Shown here piece by piece: positions 46,026-56,490 of a stretch of 64,000 bases of DNA. The DNA comes from Sphingomonas telluris (GTDB lineage: Bacteria; Pseudomonadota; Alphaproteobacteria; Sphingomonadales; Sphingomonadaceae): contig NZ_JAKZHW010000001.1 of NCBI RefSeq assembly GCF_022568775.1, forward strand, positions 744,001 to 808,000, written 5' to 3'. The notes under the pieces were generated by a model. That model was given only the letters and a program-made list of their open reading frames with translations. It ran no database searches and had not been told where the DNA came from. The first letter of the stretch is position 1. Each line of letters starts with the position of its first letter. The position numbers and the translations under genes are program-made.

Positions 46026-47138
46026 CTAAAGAAGTCGCGAGGTCGTCCGCTGCTGTCGCTCCAGCGCCATCAGGATACCCAGGCACAGCATTACGGTCAT
46101 CACCGCCGACCCGCCGAAGCTGACGAGCGGAAGCGGCACGCCGACGACGGGAGCGAGGCCCATCACCATCATCAGGTTGATGGCTACGTAGAAGAAGATC
46201 GTCGCCGATAATCCCGCGGCCGTGAGCTGAGCGAAGCGGCTGCGCGCATTGTTAGCGACCCGCATTCCCCAGCGGATAACGAAGGCGAAGGCGAAAATGA
46301 GGAGTGCTCCGCCGAGGAGGCCCCATTCCTCGACCATTGTCGCGAAGACGAAGTCGGTGTGGCCTTCGGGAAGATAGTCGAGGTGGCTCTGGCTGCCGTT
46401 GAGGTAGCCTTTCCCGAAGATACCGCCGGATCCGATGGCGATCTTCGACTGGGTGATGTGATAACCGGCGCCGAGCGGATCGCTTTCGGGGTCGAGAAAG
46501 ATGTCGATCCGCTTGCGCTGATAACCGTGGAGCAGCTGGTAAACGAGCGGAATGGCGACCGCGAGCGCTCCGCCGGGGATCAGGAACACCCGCAGCGGCA
46601 CACCGGCGATGAACATGACCGTGACGCCGATGAAGGTGATCATCAGCGCCGTTCCAAGGTCGGGCTGAAGAATGATCAGCCCTGCCGGGAGGCCGATCAG
46701 GGCCGCTGCGGGCCAGATCGCACGCCAGCTTCGAATGTCGCCCGCTGGAAGGAGTTCGTAGAAGCGCGCGAGGACCAGCACGATGCCCGGCTTCATGAAT
46801 TCGCTCGGTTGGAGCCGAATGAAGCCCAGGTCGAGCCAACGCTGCGCGCCCTTGCCGACGAAGCCCAAGGCCTCGACGAAGACCAGCATGACGATCACCG
46901 CCGCGTACAGGGGGAAGGCCACGCTTTTGATGGTGGATTCTTTGGTCCACGACATGGCGACCGCGATCGCCAGGAAGACCATGAAGGTGATCGCCTGCTT
47001 CAGCGCCCACGGCTGGATCGCTCCGCCGGCGGCCGAATAGAGGGTCATGATCCCGATCGTCGCAATGCCGCCGATCAGGAAGATCAGGCGCCACGGCAGC
47101 TTCGCAAGAGGTTGCGGGATGATCGCCGAGGTAATCAT
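46026..47138 (-). CDS. rodA: Rod-shape peptidoglycan glycosyltransferase RodA
   Basis: A 370-residue SEDS-family membrane protein with about ten helices. It polymerises lipid II for elongation in complex with PBP2. Family signatures visible: FIRLQPSEFMKPGIVLVLARFY near 110, ILQPDLGTALMI near 160, SKIAIGSGGIFGKGYLNGSQSHLDYLPE near 230 and GVPLPLVSFGGSAVMT near 335. Its start overlaps the mrdA stop. Last gene of the mreB-mreC-mreD-mrdA-rodA series. Confidence 0.97.
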   Translation of the reverse strand: MITSAIIPQPLAKLPWRLIFLIGGIATIGIMTLYSAAGGAIQPWALKQAITFMVFLAIAVAMSWTKESTIKSVAFPLYAAVIVMLVFVEALGFVGKGAQRWLDLGFIRLQPSEFMKPGIVLVLARFYELLPAGDIRSWRAIWPAAALIGLPAGLIILQPDLGTALMITFIGVTVMFIAGVPLRVFLIPGGALAVAIPLVYQLLHGYQRKRIDIFLDPESDPLGAGYHITQSKIAIGSGGIFGKGYLNGSQSHLDYLPEGHTDFVFATMVEEWGLLGGALLIFAFAFVIRWGMRVANNARSRFAQLTAAGLSATIFFYVAINLMMVMGLAPVVGVPLPLVSFGGSAVMTVMLCLGILMALERQQRTTSRLL

Positions 47139-49066
47139 GTGCTCGATACCGGAAGCGGCGGCAGGCCATTCGCCGAGCGCCAGGCCGCGGCTTTCCGCGC
47201 GACCCGTGCTTCCAGCGATCCGCCAATCGACTCCTCGAACGCGGCCAGGTTCGCGAGCGCCTTCTGCTTGTCGAAGAGGTAGAGCATCGTGTCGCGGATT
47301 AGCGGAGCGGCGACCTGAGCACCGAAGCCGCCGTGCTCGATGATTGTGGCGGCCGCGTAGCGGGGGTTTTCCACTGGAGCGAAGGCCATGAAGAGCGAGT
47401 GATCGCGCATTCGCCAGGCCAGGCTTTCATTCGAGCGGACGCCGCCGCTGTTGCGCTCTGCCATTGTGATCCGGCGAACCTGCGCGGTCCCAGTCTTGCC
47501 CGCCATCTGCACGGTATCGAGCGGGAGCTTGGCCGCCGCCGCCGTTCCGCGCTGAACGACGCCCCCCATCGCGCGACGCACGAATTCAAGATGCTCCGCG
47601 GGGGCGTCGATCGGAGCGAAATTCGGCGTGCCTCTTTCCCGCAACAGGCGCGGCACGACGTGGCGGCCGCTGGCTACCCGGGCGGCCGCCACCGCGAGCT
47701 GGAGCGGATTGATGAGCACGTTGCCCTGGCCGATCGACATGTTGATGGTGTCGTATGTCTGCCAGTCGCGGTGGTACTTCCGCCGCATCCAGTCCGGATC
47801 GGGGACGGTACCGTAGCGCTGGAAGTCGAACGGCATGTCGAACTTCTGGCCGAAGCCCATCTCCTTGATGAGGGGGGCGAAGGCCTCGACGCCCACGCGG
47901 CGGCAGGTGTCGTAGAAATAGATGTCGCAACTCCGAATCACGGCATCCTCAAGGTTCACAGGGCCATGCCGCGCGTCGCAGTGGAAGACGTGATTGCCGA
48001 GAGGGTAGGCGCGGTTGCAGACTACCTTGCGGCTCGGATCGACGCCGGCTTTCAGAAGCGCGAGCGCCATCAACGGCTTGATGGTCGATCCTGAGGGGTA
48101 GAGACCCTCCAAAACCTTGTCGACGAGGGGGAGGTGGTCGTCTTGCGATAGCATTTTCCATTCGTTGCTGCTGATTCCGTCCGAGAAGGCGTTGGGATCG
48201 AAAGACGGCATGGACGGCATGGCGAGGATGTCGCCGGTGTGTACGTCGAGTACGACCACCGAGCCCGAATGGTCGCCGATGCGCCGGGCGGCGAACGTGT
48301 GTAGATCGGAATCGATGGTCAGCTGGACAGAATGGCCGCTTCGGTCAGGCTTGGGATCCAGTTCCTTGACCAGCTTGCCGCGCGCGGTGACCTCGACGCG
48401 CTGCCCTCCCGGCTCTCCGCGGAGTCGCATTTCCAGCGTCTTTTCAAGACCCTCTTTGCCGATCTTCACGCCGGGGATCAGCAGCAGCGGGTTCTTGTCT
48501 TCCTTCTCATATTCCTTGGCGTTGGCCGTGCCGACATAGCCAATAAGTTGGCCGACAGCCGAGGCCGCCGGATAGTAGCGCGTAAAGCCGCGAGAGGCCG
48601 AGACACCGGCAAGGTCCGGGAGTCGAACCGTAATCGCCGCATATTGCTCGTAAGGAATGTTCTCCGCGACTGAGACCGGCTGGAAGCCGCGAGACTCCTT
48701 CAGCTCGCGGGTGATCCGCTCCACCTCGTCGGGCGGGAGCTTCATGATGCTCGTCAACTGCGCAACGACGCCTGAAGCATCTGTCAACTGCTGCGGAATA
48801 ATGTCGACGCGGAAGCTCGACCGGTTGATCGCGATGGGCTTGCCGTTGCGGTCGAGGATCCAGCCCCTCCGCGGAGGAACGGGGATCAGCTGAACGCGAT
48901 TGCTCTCGCTCATCAGCTGATATTTCTGGTTTTGGGCAACCGACAGCCACGAAAGGCGGCCGAGAAGCACCGCGCCGATCGCCGCCTGCGCGCCCGCGGT
49001 GATCGCCATCCGCCGTGAGAAGGTGATCGTCTGGTGAACGGAGTTGAAGCGCCGCTCCATCTTCAT
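47135..49066 (-). CDS. mrdA: Penicillin-binding protein 2 (elongasome transpeptidase)
   Basis: A 643-residue class B PBP. One N-terminal membrane helix (AITAGAQAAIGAVLL), a pedestal/dimerisation domain, then the transpeptidase with SxxK in YPSGSTIKP, S-C-D in IRSCDIY, and KTGTAQV. The start MKMERRF overlaps the mreD stop (ATGA). The frame extends further upstream, but that stretch is mreD antiframe without homology. Works with RodA and MreBCD in lateral wall synthesis. Confidence 0.97.
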   Translation of the reverse strand: MKMERRFNSVHQTITFSRRMAITAGAQAAIGAVLLGRLSWLSVAQNQKYQLMSESNRVQLIPVPPRRGWILDRNGKPIAINRSSFRVDIIPQQLTDASGVVAQLTSIMKLPPDEVERITRELKESRGFQPVSVAENIPYEQYAAITVRLPDLAGVSASRGFTRYYPAASAVGQLIGYVGTANAKEYEKEDKNPLLLIPGVKIGKEGLEKTLEMRLRGEPGGQRVEVTARGKLVKELDPKPDRSGHSVQLTIDSDLHTFAARRIGDHSGSVVVLDVHTGDILAMPSMPSFDPNAFSDGISSNEWKMLSQDDHLPLVDKVLEGLYPSGSTIKPLMALALLKAGVDPSRKVVCNRAYPLGNHVFHCDARHGPVNLEDAVIRSCDIYFYDTCRRVGVEAFAPLIKEMGFGQKFDMPFDFQRYGTVPDPDWMRRKYHRDWQTYDTINMSIGQGNVLINPLQLAVAAARVASGRHVVPRLLRERGTPNFAPIDAPAEHLEFVRRAMGGVVQRGTAAAAKLPLDTVQMAGKTGTAQVRRITMAERNSGGVRSNESLAWRMRDHSLFMAFAPVENPRYAAATIIEHGGFGAQVAAPLIRDTMLYLFDKQKALANLAAFEESIGGSLEARVARKAAAWRSANGLPPLPVSST

Positions 49067-49581
49067 CGGCCAAGCCTCCAGCGGTCGAGGCGGGACACGA
49101 TGAAGGCCGCAATCGGAAAGGCGAGGATGGAGAGCAGCAGCGGAGGCATGACCGTGATGAAGGGCAGGGGGGCACCCTGGATTTGGGCGACGCGCCACTC
49201 GGCGGCTTCGTTCCCGAGCAGAAGCAAGCTGGCGATGGCCCATTCGAGCCAGTAGCCGCGCCACATGGTGCGCCGGTCCGCAATATCGAGTGCGAGCATC
49301 GCCGCCGTCCAGACTGCAATGGACAACCCTACCGGATTTCCCGTCATCAAGTCATTGAAAAGTCCTAGGGGCGCTGCCCACCAGGCTGGCCACACGTCGG
49401 CGCGAAGCAAGCGCCAGGCGACCAGCATTACGAAACCGAAGTCGGGGAACCAGCCGATCGTCGACACGATCGGGAGAGCCGCCAGCAGCGATGCCGCCAT
49501 GACGGACACGGCAGGAATGTATTCGGCCGCCGTGACTGGCCCTTTGCCGATGTTTCGCTGCGTAAGGGCGGCGCGGACCAT
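49063..49581 (-). CDS. mreD: Rod shape-determining protein MreD
   Basis: A 172-residue inner-membrane protein with four to five hydrophobic segments. MreD is poorly conserved in sequence; the assignment rests on size, membrane pattern and position between mreC and mrdA. FNDLMTGNPVGLSIAVWTA is the recognisable conserved segment of the family. Start overlaps the mreC stop by one base and the stop overlaps the mrdA start. Confidence 0.92.
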   Translation of the reverse strand: MVRAALTQRNIGKGPVTAAEYIPAVSVMAASLLAALPIVSTIGWFPDFGFVMLVAWRLLRADVWPAWWAAPLGLFNDLMTGNPVGLSIAVWTAAMLALDIADRRTMWRGYWLEWAIASLLLLGNEAAEWRVAQIQGAPLPFITVMPPLLLSILAFPIAAFIVSRLDRWRLGR

Positions 49582-50465
49582 TACGGCGCCTCAGCCGAGG
49601 CGCTGACCTCTTCCGCGACCGCCGCGGGCTCATAGGGCCGCTCGACGATGGCGAAGCTTGTGGAGCTGGGGTCGGCGAGAGGAAGCGCAATGGCTCCGTC
49701 GTCGTCCAGGCGAACAACGCGAGCGATGGGGACGAGGGGCGGATACAGGCCGCCCGTGCCAGACGTGATGACGATGTCGCCGCGGCGGAACGGGTTCCGA
49801 CCGACCTCCAGCGGGCGAAGGTCCACCGTGCCGTCGCCGCGTCCCTGGCTGATGATCGGCTGGCCGGTGCGGAGAATTCGGGCGGGAATGATGCTTGCGC
49901 GATCCGAAACGAGGAGCACTCGCGAAGCCAGCGCTCCCGAATCGACGACGCGGCCGATCAGGCCCTTGGGCGAGCGGACGGGCATTCCGACCCGAACGCC
50001 ATCCGAGCCGCCAGCCGAGAAGATGGCGTAGCGCCTCGGGCTGCTGAAGGAGGAGCCCACGATGCGCCCGGTCGCGATGGGATCACGGGTACGTTCGCGG
50101 AGCTGGAGGGCCGCCTTCAGCTCGCGGTTCTCCTGCGAAATGGCCTTCGCCTCGATGATCCGCTGGATCATCAGCTCGCGTTCGCGCTTCAGCTTCGCGT
50201 TCTGGGTGGCGGCGTCCCAATAATTGCCGGCACCTCCAAAGACGCCCGCGACGGTCGCGGTGACTTCCCTCAGGCCTCCGGTGATCGGCGACGTGGCGTC
50301 CAGCGCCGCGCCTCGAACAGAGGCGTAGGTCTTTGGCGCGACAAGAGACACGGCAAGCAGGGCGAGCCCGATCACCAGGCCAGCGATGGCGGCGATGAAG
50401 CTGAAGAACAGGCCGTACTGTGCTCGCCGGGACCAGCCTGGGCGAGGGCCCCCCGGCGCCGCCAT
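49581..50465 (-). CDS. mreC: Rod shape-determining protein MreC
   Basis: A 294-residue bitopic protein. One membrane helix near residues 15-40, a coiled-coil stretch near 75-110 (YWDAATQNAKLKRERELMIQ), then the paired beta domains with GLIGRVVDSGALASRVLLVSD and RRGDIVITSGTGGLYPPL typical of MreC. It is the periplasmic scaffold linking MreB to PBP2 and RodA. Separated from mreB by 12 bases, so co-transcribed. Confidence 0.96.
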   Translation of the reverse strand: MAAPGGPRPGWSRRAQYGLFFSFIAAIAGLVIGLALLAVSLVAPKTYASVRGAALDATSPITGGLREVTATVAGVFGGAGNYWDAATQNAKLKRERELMIQRIIEAKAISQENRELKAALQLRERTRDPIATGRIVGSSFSSPRRYAIFSAGGSDGVRVGMPVRSPKGLIGRVVDSGALASRVLLVSDRASIIPARILRTGQPIISQGRGDGTVDLRPLEVGRNPFRRGDIVITSGTGGLYPPLVPIARVVRLDDDGAIALPLADPSSTSFAIVERPYEPAAVAEEVSASAEAP

Positions 50466-50477
50466 TCCTTGATTCCT

Positions 50478-51676
<1,199 letters not shown>

Positions 51677-53443
51677 ATGTCAATAAGAAGGCTGCCGTCC
51701 GAGCTCGTGAATCGCATCGCCGCTGGCGAGGTCGTAGAGCGCCCGGCGAGCGCCCTCAAGGAGCTTGTTGAGAATGCGCTGGATGCCGGGTCGGCAACGA
51801 TCCGAATCAGGCTCATGGCCGGCGGGCTCGAGCTCATCGAGGTGGTCGACGACGGATGCGGCATGTCGCCCGACGAAATGCGGCTCGCCCTAGAGCGGCA
51901 TGCGACCTCGAAGCTTCCGGACGACGGGCTGGACCGCATCACCAGCTTCGGCTTCCGCGGAGAAGCGCTGCCCTCGATTGCTAGCGTGTCTCATTTCACC
52001 TTGGATAGCCGGGTCCGCGGCGCGGACGGCTGGCGGATCGAGATCGATCACGGCAACTTGATGGGCGAGGGGCCGGCGTCGCTCCCGCCCGGTACCAGTA
52101 TCCGCGTCGAGCGGCTTTTCGAAAAGGTACCGGCGCGGCGCAAGTTTCTTCGCAGCCCGCGTGGCGAATATGCAGCATGCCTCGATGCAGTGAAGCGACT
52201 GGCCATGGCGCGGAGCGATGTCGCCTTTACTATCGAGCATGACGGGCGTCGTATTTTCTCCCTTCAGCCGACGACCCCGCCGACGCGGGTCGCGGAGCTT
52301 CTGGCGGCAGAGCTCGATCGCAATGGCATTGGCATTGACTGCGAGCGCAATGGCCTCGGGCTGACGGGCGTGGTTAGTCTGCCGACGTTCAATCGCGGCC
52401 TTGCCGACCAGCAATATCTGTTCGTCAACGCACGCCCCGTGAAGGACCGGCTTCTCGTGGGTGCGCTGCGGGGCGCCTATCGCGACCTCATCGCCCGCGA
52501 CCGTCATCCGATCGCGGCCCTGTTCCTGTCGGTGCCGCTCGACGAGGTGGACGTGAACGTCCATCCGGCGAAGACCGAGGTCCGGTTTCGCGACCCCGCG
52601 GCAGTGCGCGGCTTGATCGTCGGCGGTCTCCGCGCGGCCCTGGACGAAGCGAGCCAGCGGAGTGCGACCCGCGAACAGCCTGCCGCTCCGGTCCTCTGGA
52701 CCACCAGCGCGGACTACACTCCGCCGGAACCTCCCTCCGAACCGGTGCGGCCCATCGAGCTCGAACCGAACCTGGCGGCCGCGGCGATGGTCGCTGAGGC
52801 ACGTGCGCTTTTCGACCATGCTCCGGCCGCGCGCGCCGAGCCCGCGGTCGCCGACGTGCCCAAGTACCCCTTGGGGGTCGCTCGGGGGCAGGTGGCCGCG
52901 ACCTACATCATCGCGGAAGCCGAGGACGGGCTCGTGATCGTCGACCACCACGCGGCGCACGAGCGTCTCGTCCTGGAGAGGATGCGTGCTGCGCGCGAAG
53001 GTGGGACGACTGCCAGCCAGCCGCTGCTGATGCCGGAAGTCGTCGAGCTCGATGAACCTGACTGCGACCGGATCGAGGGCGCGGCGCAGGAACTGTGGGG
53101 CATGGGGCTGGAAGTCGAACGGTTCGGCCCGACCGCTGTGCTGGTTCGTGCCACGCCCGCGGCGCTCGGCAAGACCGACGTGAAGCAGTTGCTGACCGAT
53201 TTGGGCGCGGAACTTGCCGAGCTGGGAAGCGCCTTTTCGCTCCAGGAAAAGCTCGATCACGTCGCAGCTACGATCGCCTGCCACGGGTCGGTGAGGGCAG
53301 GGCGGGTTCTCTCTGTAGCCGAAATGAACGCGCTTCTCCGGGAGATGGAGGTCACGCCGAGGTCGGGGCAGTGCAACCATGGTCGGCCAACGTGGGTGAA
53401 GCTGGGTCATGCCGAGATGGAGAAGCTCTTCGGAAGGCGCTGA
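51677..53443 (+). CDS. mutL: DNA mismatch repair protein MutL
   Basis: A 588-residue GHKL ATPase. Motif I ELVENALDAG, motif II VDDGCGMSPDE and motif III TSFGFRGEALPSI are all intact. A Pro/Ala-rich linker of about 100 residues leads to the C-terminal dimerisation domain. The CHGSVRAGR segment with downstream QCNHGRPT (CPHGRP-like) suggests parts of the metal-binding endonuclease motifs; I did not see a full DQHAxxERxxE motif (DHHAAHERLVLERM is the equivalent). The start is the ATG giving MSIRRLP, better spaced from AGGA than the ATG nine bases earlier. Confidence 0.95.
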   Translation: MSIRRLPSELVNRIAAGEVVERPASALKELVENALDAGSATIRIRLMAGGLELIEVVDDGCGMSPDEMRLALERHATSKLPDDGLDRITSFGFRGEALPSIASVSHFTLDSRVRGADGWRIEIDHGNLMGEGPASLPPGTSIRVERLFEKVPARRKFLRSPRGEYAACLDAVKRLAMARSDVAFTIEHDGRRIFSLQPTTPPTRVAELLAAELDRNGIGIDCERNGLGLTGVVSLPTFNRGLADQQYLFVNARPVKDRLLVGALRGAYRDLIARDRHPIAALFLSVPLDEVDVNVHPAKTEVRFRDPAAVRGLIVGGLRAALDEASQRSATREQPAAPVLWTTSADYTPPEPPSEPVRPIELEPNLAAAAMVAEARALFDHAPAARAEPAVADVPKYPLGVARGQVAATYIIAEAEDGLVIVDHHAAHERLVLERMRAAREGGTTASQPLLMPEVVELDEPDCDRIEGAAQELWGMGLEVERFGPTAVLVRATPAALGKTDVKQLLTDLGAELAELGSAFSLQEKLDHVAATIACHGSVRAGRVLSVAEMNALLREMEVTPRSGQCNHGRPTWVKLGHAEMEKLFGRR

Positions 53444-53511
53444 AATCCGGGCTTTCGATGGGACATGCGCGTTTCGAAGTGCTAGGGTCGCGGCTCCGGA
53501 GGAGACGGCAC

Positions 53512-53700
53512 ATGGACGATCTCAATGGCGTCGCAGGCGACCGCGCCTATTTCGCGCAGCGCGCTGCCGAAGAGATGGAGCTCGCTCTCCACGCCGAGGA
53601 TGCGGATGCCGCCGAGGCACATCGTAAGCTGCAGCGGGTCTACATCGAGCGCGCCTCCGTGGGCGCTCGGATTACCGAACTTCCCGAGGAGATCGGCTAG
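53512..53700 (+). CDS. Small helical protein of unknown function (62 residues)
   Basis: Preceded by a strong GGAGGAG ribosome site ending about seven bases before the ATG, which argues for a real gene. The product is acidic and Ala/Glu-rich (RAAEEMELALHAEDADAAEA then HRKLQRVYIERA) and is predicted to be two helices. No signal or membrane segment and no recognised family. It lies 68 bases after mutL on the same strand and overlaps the 3' end of the ilvC-like gene by four bases. Confidence 0.7.
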   Translation: MDDLNGVAGDRAYFAQRAAEEMELALHAEDADAAEAHRKLQRVYIERASVGARITELPEEIG

Positions 53701-54677
53701 GGACGCGGTTCGGCGTCCTTCAGCGCCCTGAAAGCCTGTTCGACCGTCTTACCGCTTGCTTCGGCTCGCGCCTTTTCGAGCAGAGGATAGCCGGCGTCGG
53801 CTTCCGCCTTGAGTTCCTGCGCAAACTTTCCGCTGCGAACTTCAGCGAGCACCTCGCGCATTTTCGCGCGGATGCTGTCATCCACGATGCGTGGACCGCC
53901 CAGAACAGCGCCAAGTTTTGCCGTGTTGGAGATGGCCTCGCGCATCCCGGCGATGCCTCGCTGCTCAATGAGCTCGGCGATCAGCTTCAGTTCGCCGACG
54001 CACTCGAGGAAGGCCACTTCCGGCGCGATTCCCCCCTCGACGAGAGTCTCGAAACCGGCGATGAGGATCTCGGGCACCGCTCCCCAGACGACCGCCTGCT
54101 CGTTGAACAGATCGGCTTCGCATTCCTCCGCGAAAGTCGATGCGATCAGCCCGGCACGGGCGCAGCCAATCGCCTTTCCGTAGGCCAGCGCAAGTTCTCG
54201 CGCATGTCCGCTGGCATCGTGCGCGATCGCCCACAGGCCGACCATTCCACGCCGCTGTTGGAAGAGAGACCGGAGCGCGCTCCCTGGGCCCTTGGGAGCG
54301 ACGAGGAAGACGTCGAGGTCCGTTCGCGGACGAATGAAGCCGAAGTGGATTGCCAGTCCGTGACTGAAGCCGATCGCTGCGCCGTAGCGAATGCGTGCCT
54401 CGACTTCGCGGTAGATGCTGCCGAGCACTTCGTCCGGCGCCAGGAACATAACGATGTCCGCTGAGGCGACCGCATCTTCTATCAGCCCGACCTCAAGGCC
54501 TGCCTCTTCGGCGGTATTCGCGCTTCCAGAGGCTCCGCGAAGGCCAACGACGACATTCACGCCGCTGTCCTTCAGGTTCAGCGCCTGCGCGCGGCCCTGG
54601 TTCCCGTAGCCGAGGATCGCAACGCGCTTCCCCGATAGCGGTGCAACATCGATGTCGCCGTCGTGCAGCATATCCAT
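53697..54677 (-). CDS. ilvC: Divergent ketol-acid reductoisomerase (IlvC-like)
   Basis: A 326-residue class I KARI-type protein. N-terminal GYGNQGRA replaces the usual GYGSQGHA, and APKGPGS replaces APKGPGH. The Mg-binding residues in EECEADLFNEQAV and the ECVGELKLIAELI helix are kept, as is ISNTA. The NADP loop (LRGASGSANT) lacks the usual basic residue, so cofactor preference may differ. Acts in valine/isoleucine synthesis if authentic. It follows miaA by 9 bases with no ilvB or ilvN between. It could be a paralog with a changed substrate. Confidence 0.82.
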   Translation of the reverse strand: MDMLHDGDIDVAPLSGKRVAILGYGNQGRAQALNLKDSGVNVVVGLRGASGSANTAEEAGLEVGLIEDAVASADIVMFLAPDEVLGSIYREVEARIRYGAAIGFSHGLAIHFGFIRPRTDLDVFLVAPKGPGSALRSLFQQRRGMVGLWAIAHDASGHARELALAYGKAIGCARAGLIASTFAEECEADLFNEQAVVWGAVPEILIAGFETLVEGGIAPEVAFLECVGELKLIAELIEQRGIAGMREAISNTAKLGAVLGGPRIVDDSIRAKMREVLAEVRSGKFAQELKAEADAGYPLLEKARAEASGKTVEQAFRALKDAEPRP

Positions 54678-54686
54678 GACGGCTGC

Positions 54687-55619
54687 CTAATCTGTCACTT
54701 TGAGCAGGGCCAGCGCTGCGGCCATCGACGTATCCAGCGGCTCGTGAAAGCGGGGCCAGTCCGAGGGAGGCTGGTGAGCGAACCAGGTATATTGGCGCTT
54801 GGCATATCGGCGTGTCGCCTGCTGACCTGCCGCAATCGAATCGTTGCGGTCGAGGCCGCCGCGAAGCCACGCCCGGATCTCGAGTACACCGATCGCGCGC
54901 ATGACAGGCAGGTTGGGGTCGAGGTTTTGCTCCAGCAGTGCCCGGACCTCATCGACTGCGCCCTCATCAACCATCCGCGAGAAGCGCTCGTCGCAGCGCT
55001 GGTAGAGCCAGTCCCGAGGAGGAAGGAGGATGATCGGTCTAAGGTCGATCTGATGGCCGATGCCACCTTCGCGTTCTTCCTGCCATTGGGAGAGCGTCCG
55101 CCCCGTCGACAGAACGACCTCGAGCGCACGCGCGATCCGAGTGGTGTCCGCTGCGTTCAGCTTGGCTGTCGCCTCCGCGTCGAGTTCGGACAATCGCGCT
55201 CGGTTTGTCTCCAATGAGGCCGCGCGAACCGTTTTACGGATATCCGGATCGATCGGCGGCACCGGCGCGATGCCCTGCAGCAGTGTGCGAAGGTAGAGGC
55301 CGGTCCCTCCAACGAGGATGGGCATGCGTCCGGACTCGTGAACGTCTGCGATTTCGCGTTGTGCCATCTCCGCCCAATCCGCTGCGGAGCATGGATTGTC
55401 GCCACTCCGTACGCCGTAGAGGCGATGCTCGGCCCGAGAGAGCTCGTCCGCGCCAGGGGCGGCGCTCAGCACGCGAAGATCGCGATACAATTGCGCGCTG
55501 TCGGCGTTGACGACGACCCCGCCGACCTGCTCTGCGAATTTTAAAGCCATAGCCGACTTGCCGCTGGCGGTCGGCCCGGCAATGAGTGCGACAGGAGGTT
55601 TCTCGACCCGTATGGCCAT
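54687..55619 (-). CDS. miaA: tRNA dimethylallyltransferase
   Basis: A 310-residue enzyme that adds dimethylallyl to A37 of tRNAs reading UNN codons. P-loop GPTASGKS near residue 14, NADSAQLYRDL near 40, VGGTGLYLRTL near 100 and YAKRQYTWF near the end are typical. The start is the ATG of MAIRVEKPPVALIAG, which overlaps the serB start on the other strand by 8 bases. Same strand as the ilvC-like gene. Confidence 0.95.
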   Translation of the reverse strand: MAIRVEKPPVALIAGPTASGKSAMALKFAEQVGGVVVNADSAQLYRDLRVLSAAPGADELSRAEHRLYGVRSGDNPCSAADWAEMAQREIADVHESGRMPILVGGTGLYLRTLLQGIAPVPPIDPDIRKTVRAASLETNRARLSELDAEATAKLNAADTTRIARALEVVLSTGRTLSQWQEEREGGIGHQIDLRPIILLPPRDWLYQRCDERFSRMVDEGAVDEVRALLEQNLDPNLPVMRAIGVLEIRAWLRGGLDRNDSIAAGQQATRRYAKRQYTWFAHQPPSDWPRFHEPLDTSMAAALALLKVTD

Positions 55620-56490
55620 TGCGACGCTGATAGCAGCCGGGCGACTTGATGACAGGCTGATCGACCGAGCACTCGGATCGCTTCGAGAGATCGACCCGAC
55701 GGCCGCCTTCGCAGCCTGGGTCGATGAGGGCGATGCGGTCGACCTACGCGTCGCAGGTGACCTGAAGTCCATCCGCTGGGCGCTCCAAGGTCTTCCCGAG
55801 ACGGACGTCTTCGTTCAGCCGGAGGAGAATCGGTTCAAGCGCCTGCTCGTGGCCGACATGGATTCGACGATGGTCGGTCAGGAATGCATCGACGAACTCG
55901 CGGACTTCGTCGGGCTGAAACGGGAAATCGCCGAGATCACTGAGCGGGCGATGCAGGGCAAGCTCGACTTCAAGTCGGCGCTTCGCGAGCGCGTGGCGAT
56001 GCTATCGGGCCTCGACGAGGACTCGATCAAGCGCTGCGTCGCCGAGCGCGTCGTTCCCAATCCGGGCGCGGCTACGCTCATCCGCACCATGCGGGTGGGC
56101 GGCGCCTATTGCATGCTCGTGACCGGAGGCTTCGTATCGTTCGCGGATCCCATCGCCAAGCTGCTGGGCTTCAACTCTATCCGTGCCAACCGGCTCATAT
56201 TCGACGGCCGCCAGCTTAACGGCACTGTCGAAGACCCGATCGTCGATGCGCAAGCGAAGCACGACGCGCTCGTCGAAATGCGCGGCGAGCTAGGCCTGAA
56301 GCCGGAGGAGGTTGTCGCAATCGGCGACGGGGCGAATGACAAACTGATGATCGAGGAGGCAGGGTTAGGTGTCGCTTATCGTGCGAAGCCGGCATTGGCC
56401 GAGGTTGCCGACGCGCGGCTCGATTATCATGGTCTCGATGCGCTGCTTTGGGCTCAAGGCATCCGCAAGCGCGATTGGGTGTCTGCTTAG
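55612..56490 (+). CDS. serB: Phosphoserine phosphatase
   Basis: A 292-residue HAD-superfamily phosphatase for the last step of serine synthesis. Catalytic VADMDSTMVGQECIDELA (nucleophile Asp in DxDST) near residue 85, VTGGFVSF (motif II), and GDGANDKLMIEEAG (motif III) are present, with an N-terminal regulatory-like 80 residues. An AGGAGG box at 55593-55598 is 13 bases from the ATG, longer than normal. Its start overlaps the miaA start, so its promoter must lie within the miaA coding sequence. Confidence 0.95.
   Translation: MAIATLIAAGRLDDRLIDRALGSLREIDPTAAFAAWVDEGDAVDLRVAGDLKSIRWALQGLPETDVFVQPEENRFKRLLVADMDSTMVGQECIDELADFVGLKREIAEITERAMQGKLDFKSALRERVAMLSGLDEDSIKRCVAERVVPNPGAATLIRTMRVGGAYCMLVTGGFVSFADPIAKLLGFNSIRANRLIFDGRQLNGTVEDPIVDAQAKHDALVEMRGELGLKPEEVVAIGDGANDKLMIEEAGLGVAYRAKPALAEVADARLDYHGLDALLWAQGIRKRDWVSA

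Noticed and set aside
51890..53410. 506-codon open frame antisense to mutL
   Set aside because: mutL motifs are intact along the region; the opposite frame gives Arg/His-rich low-complexity protein without homology.
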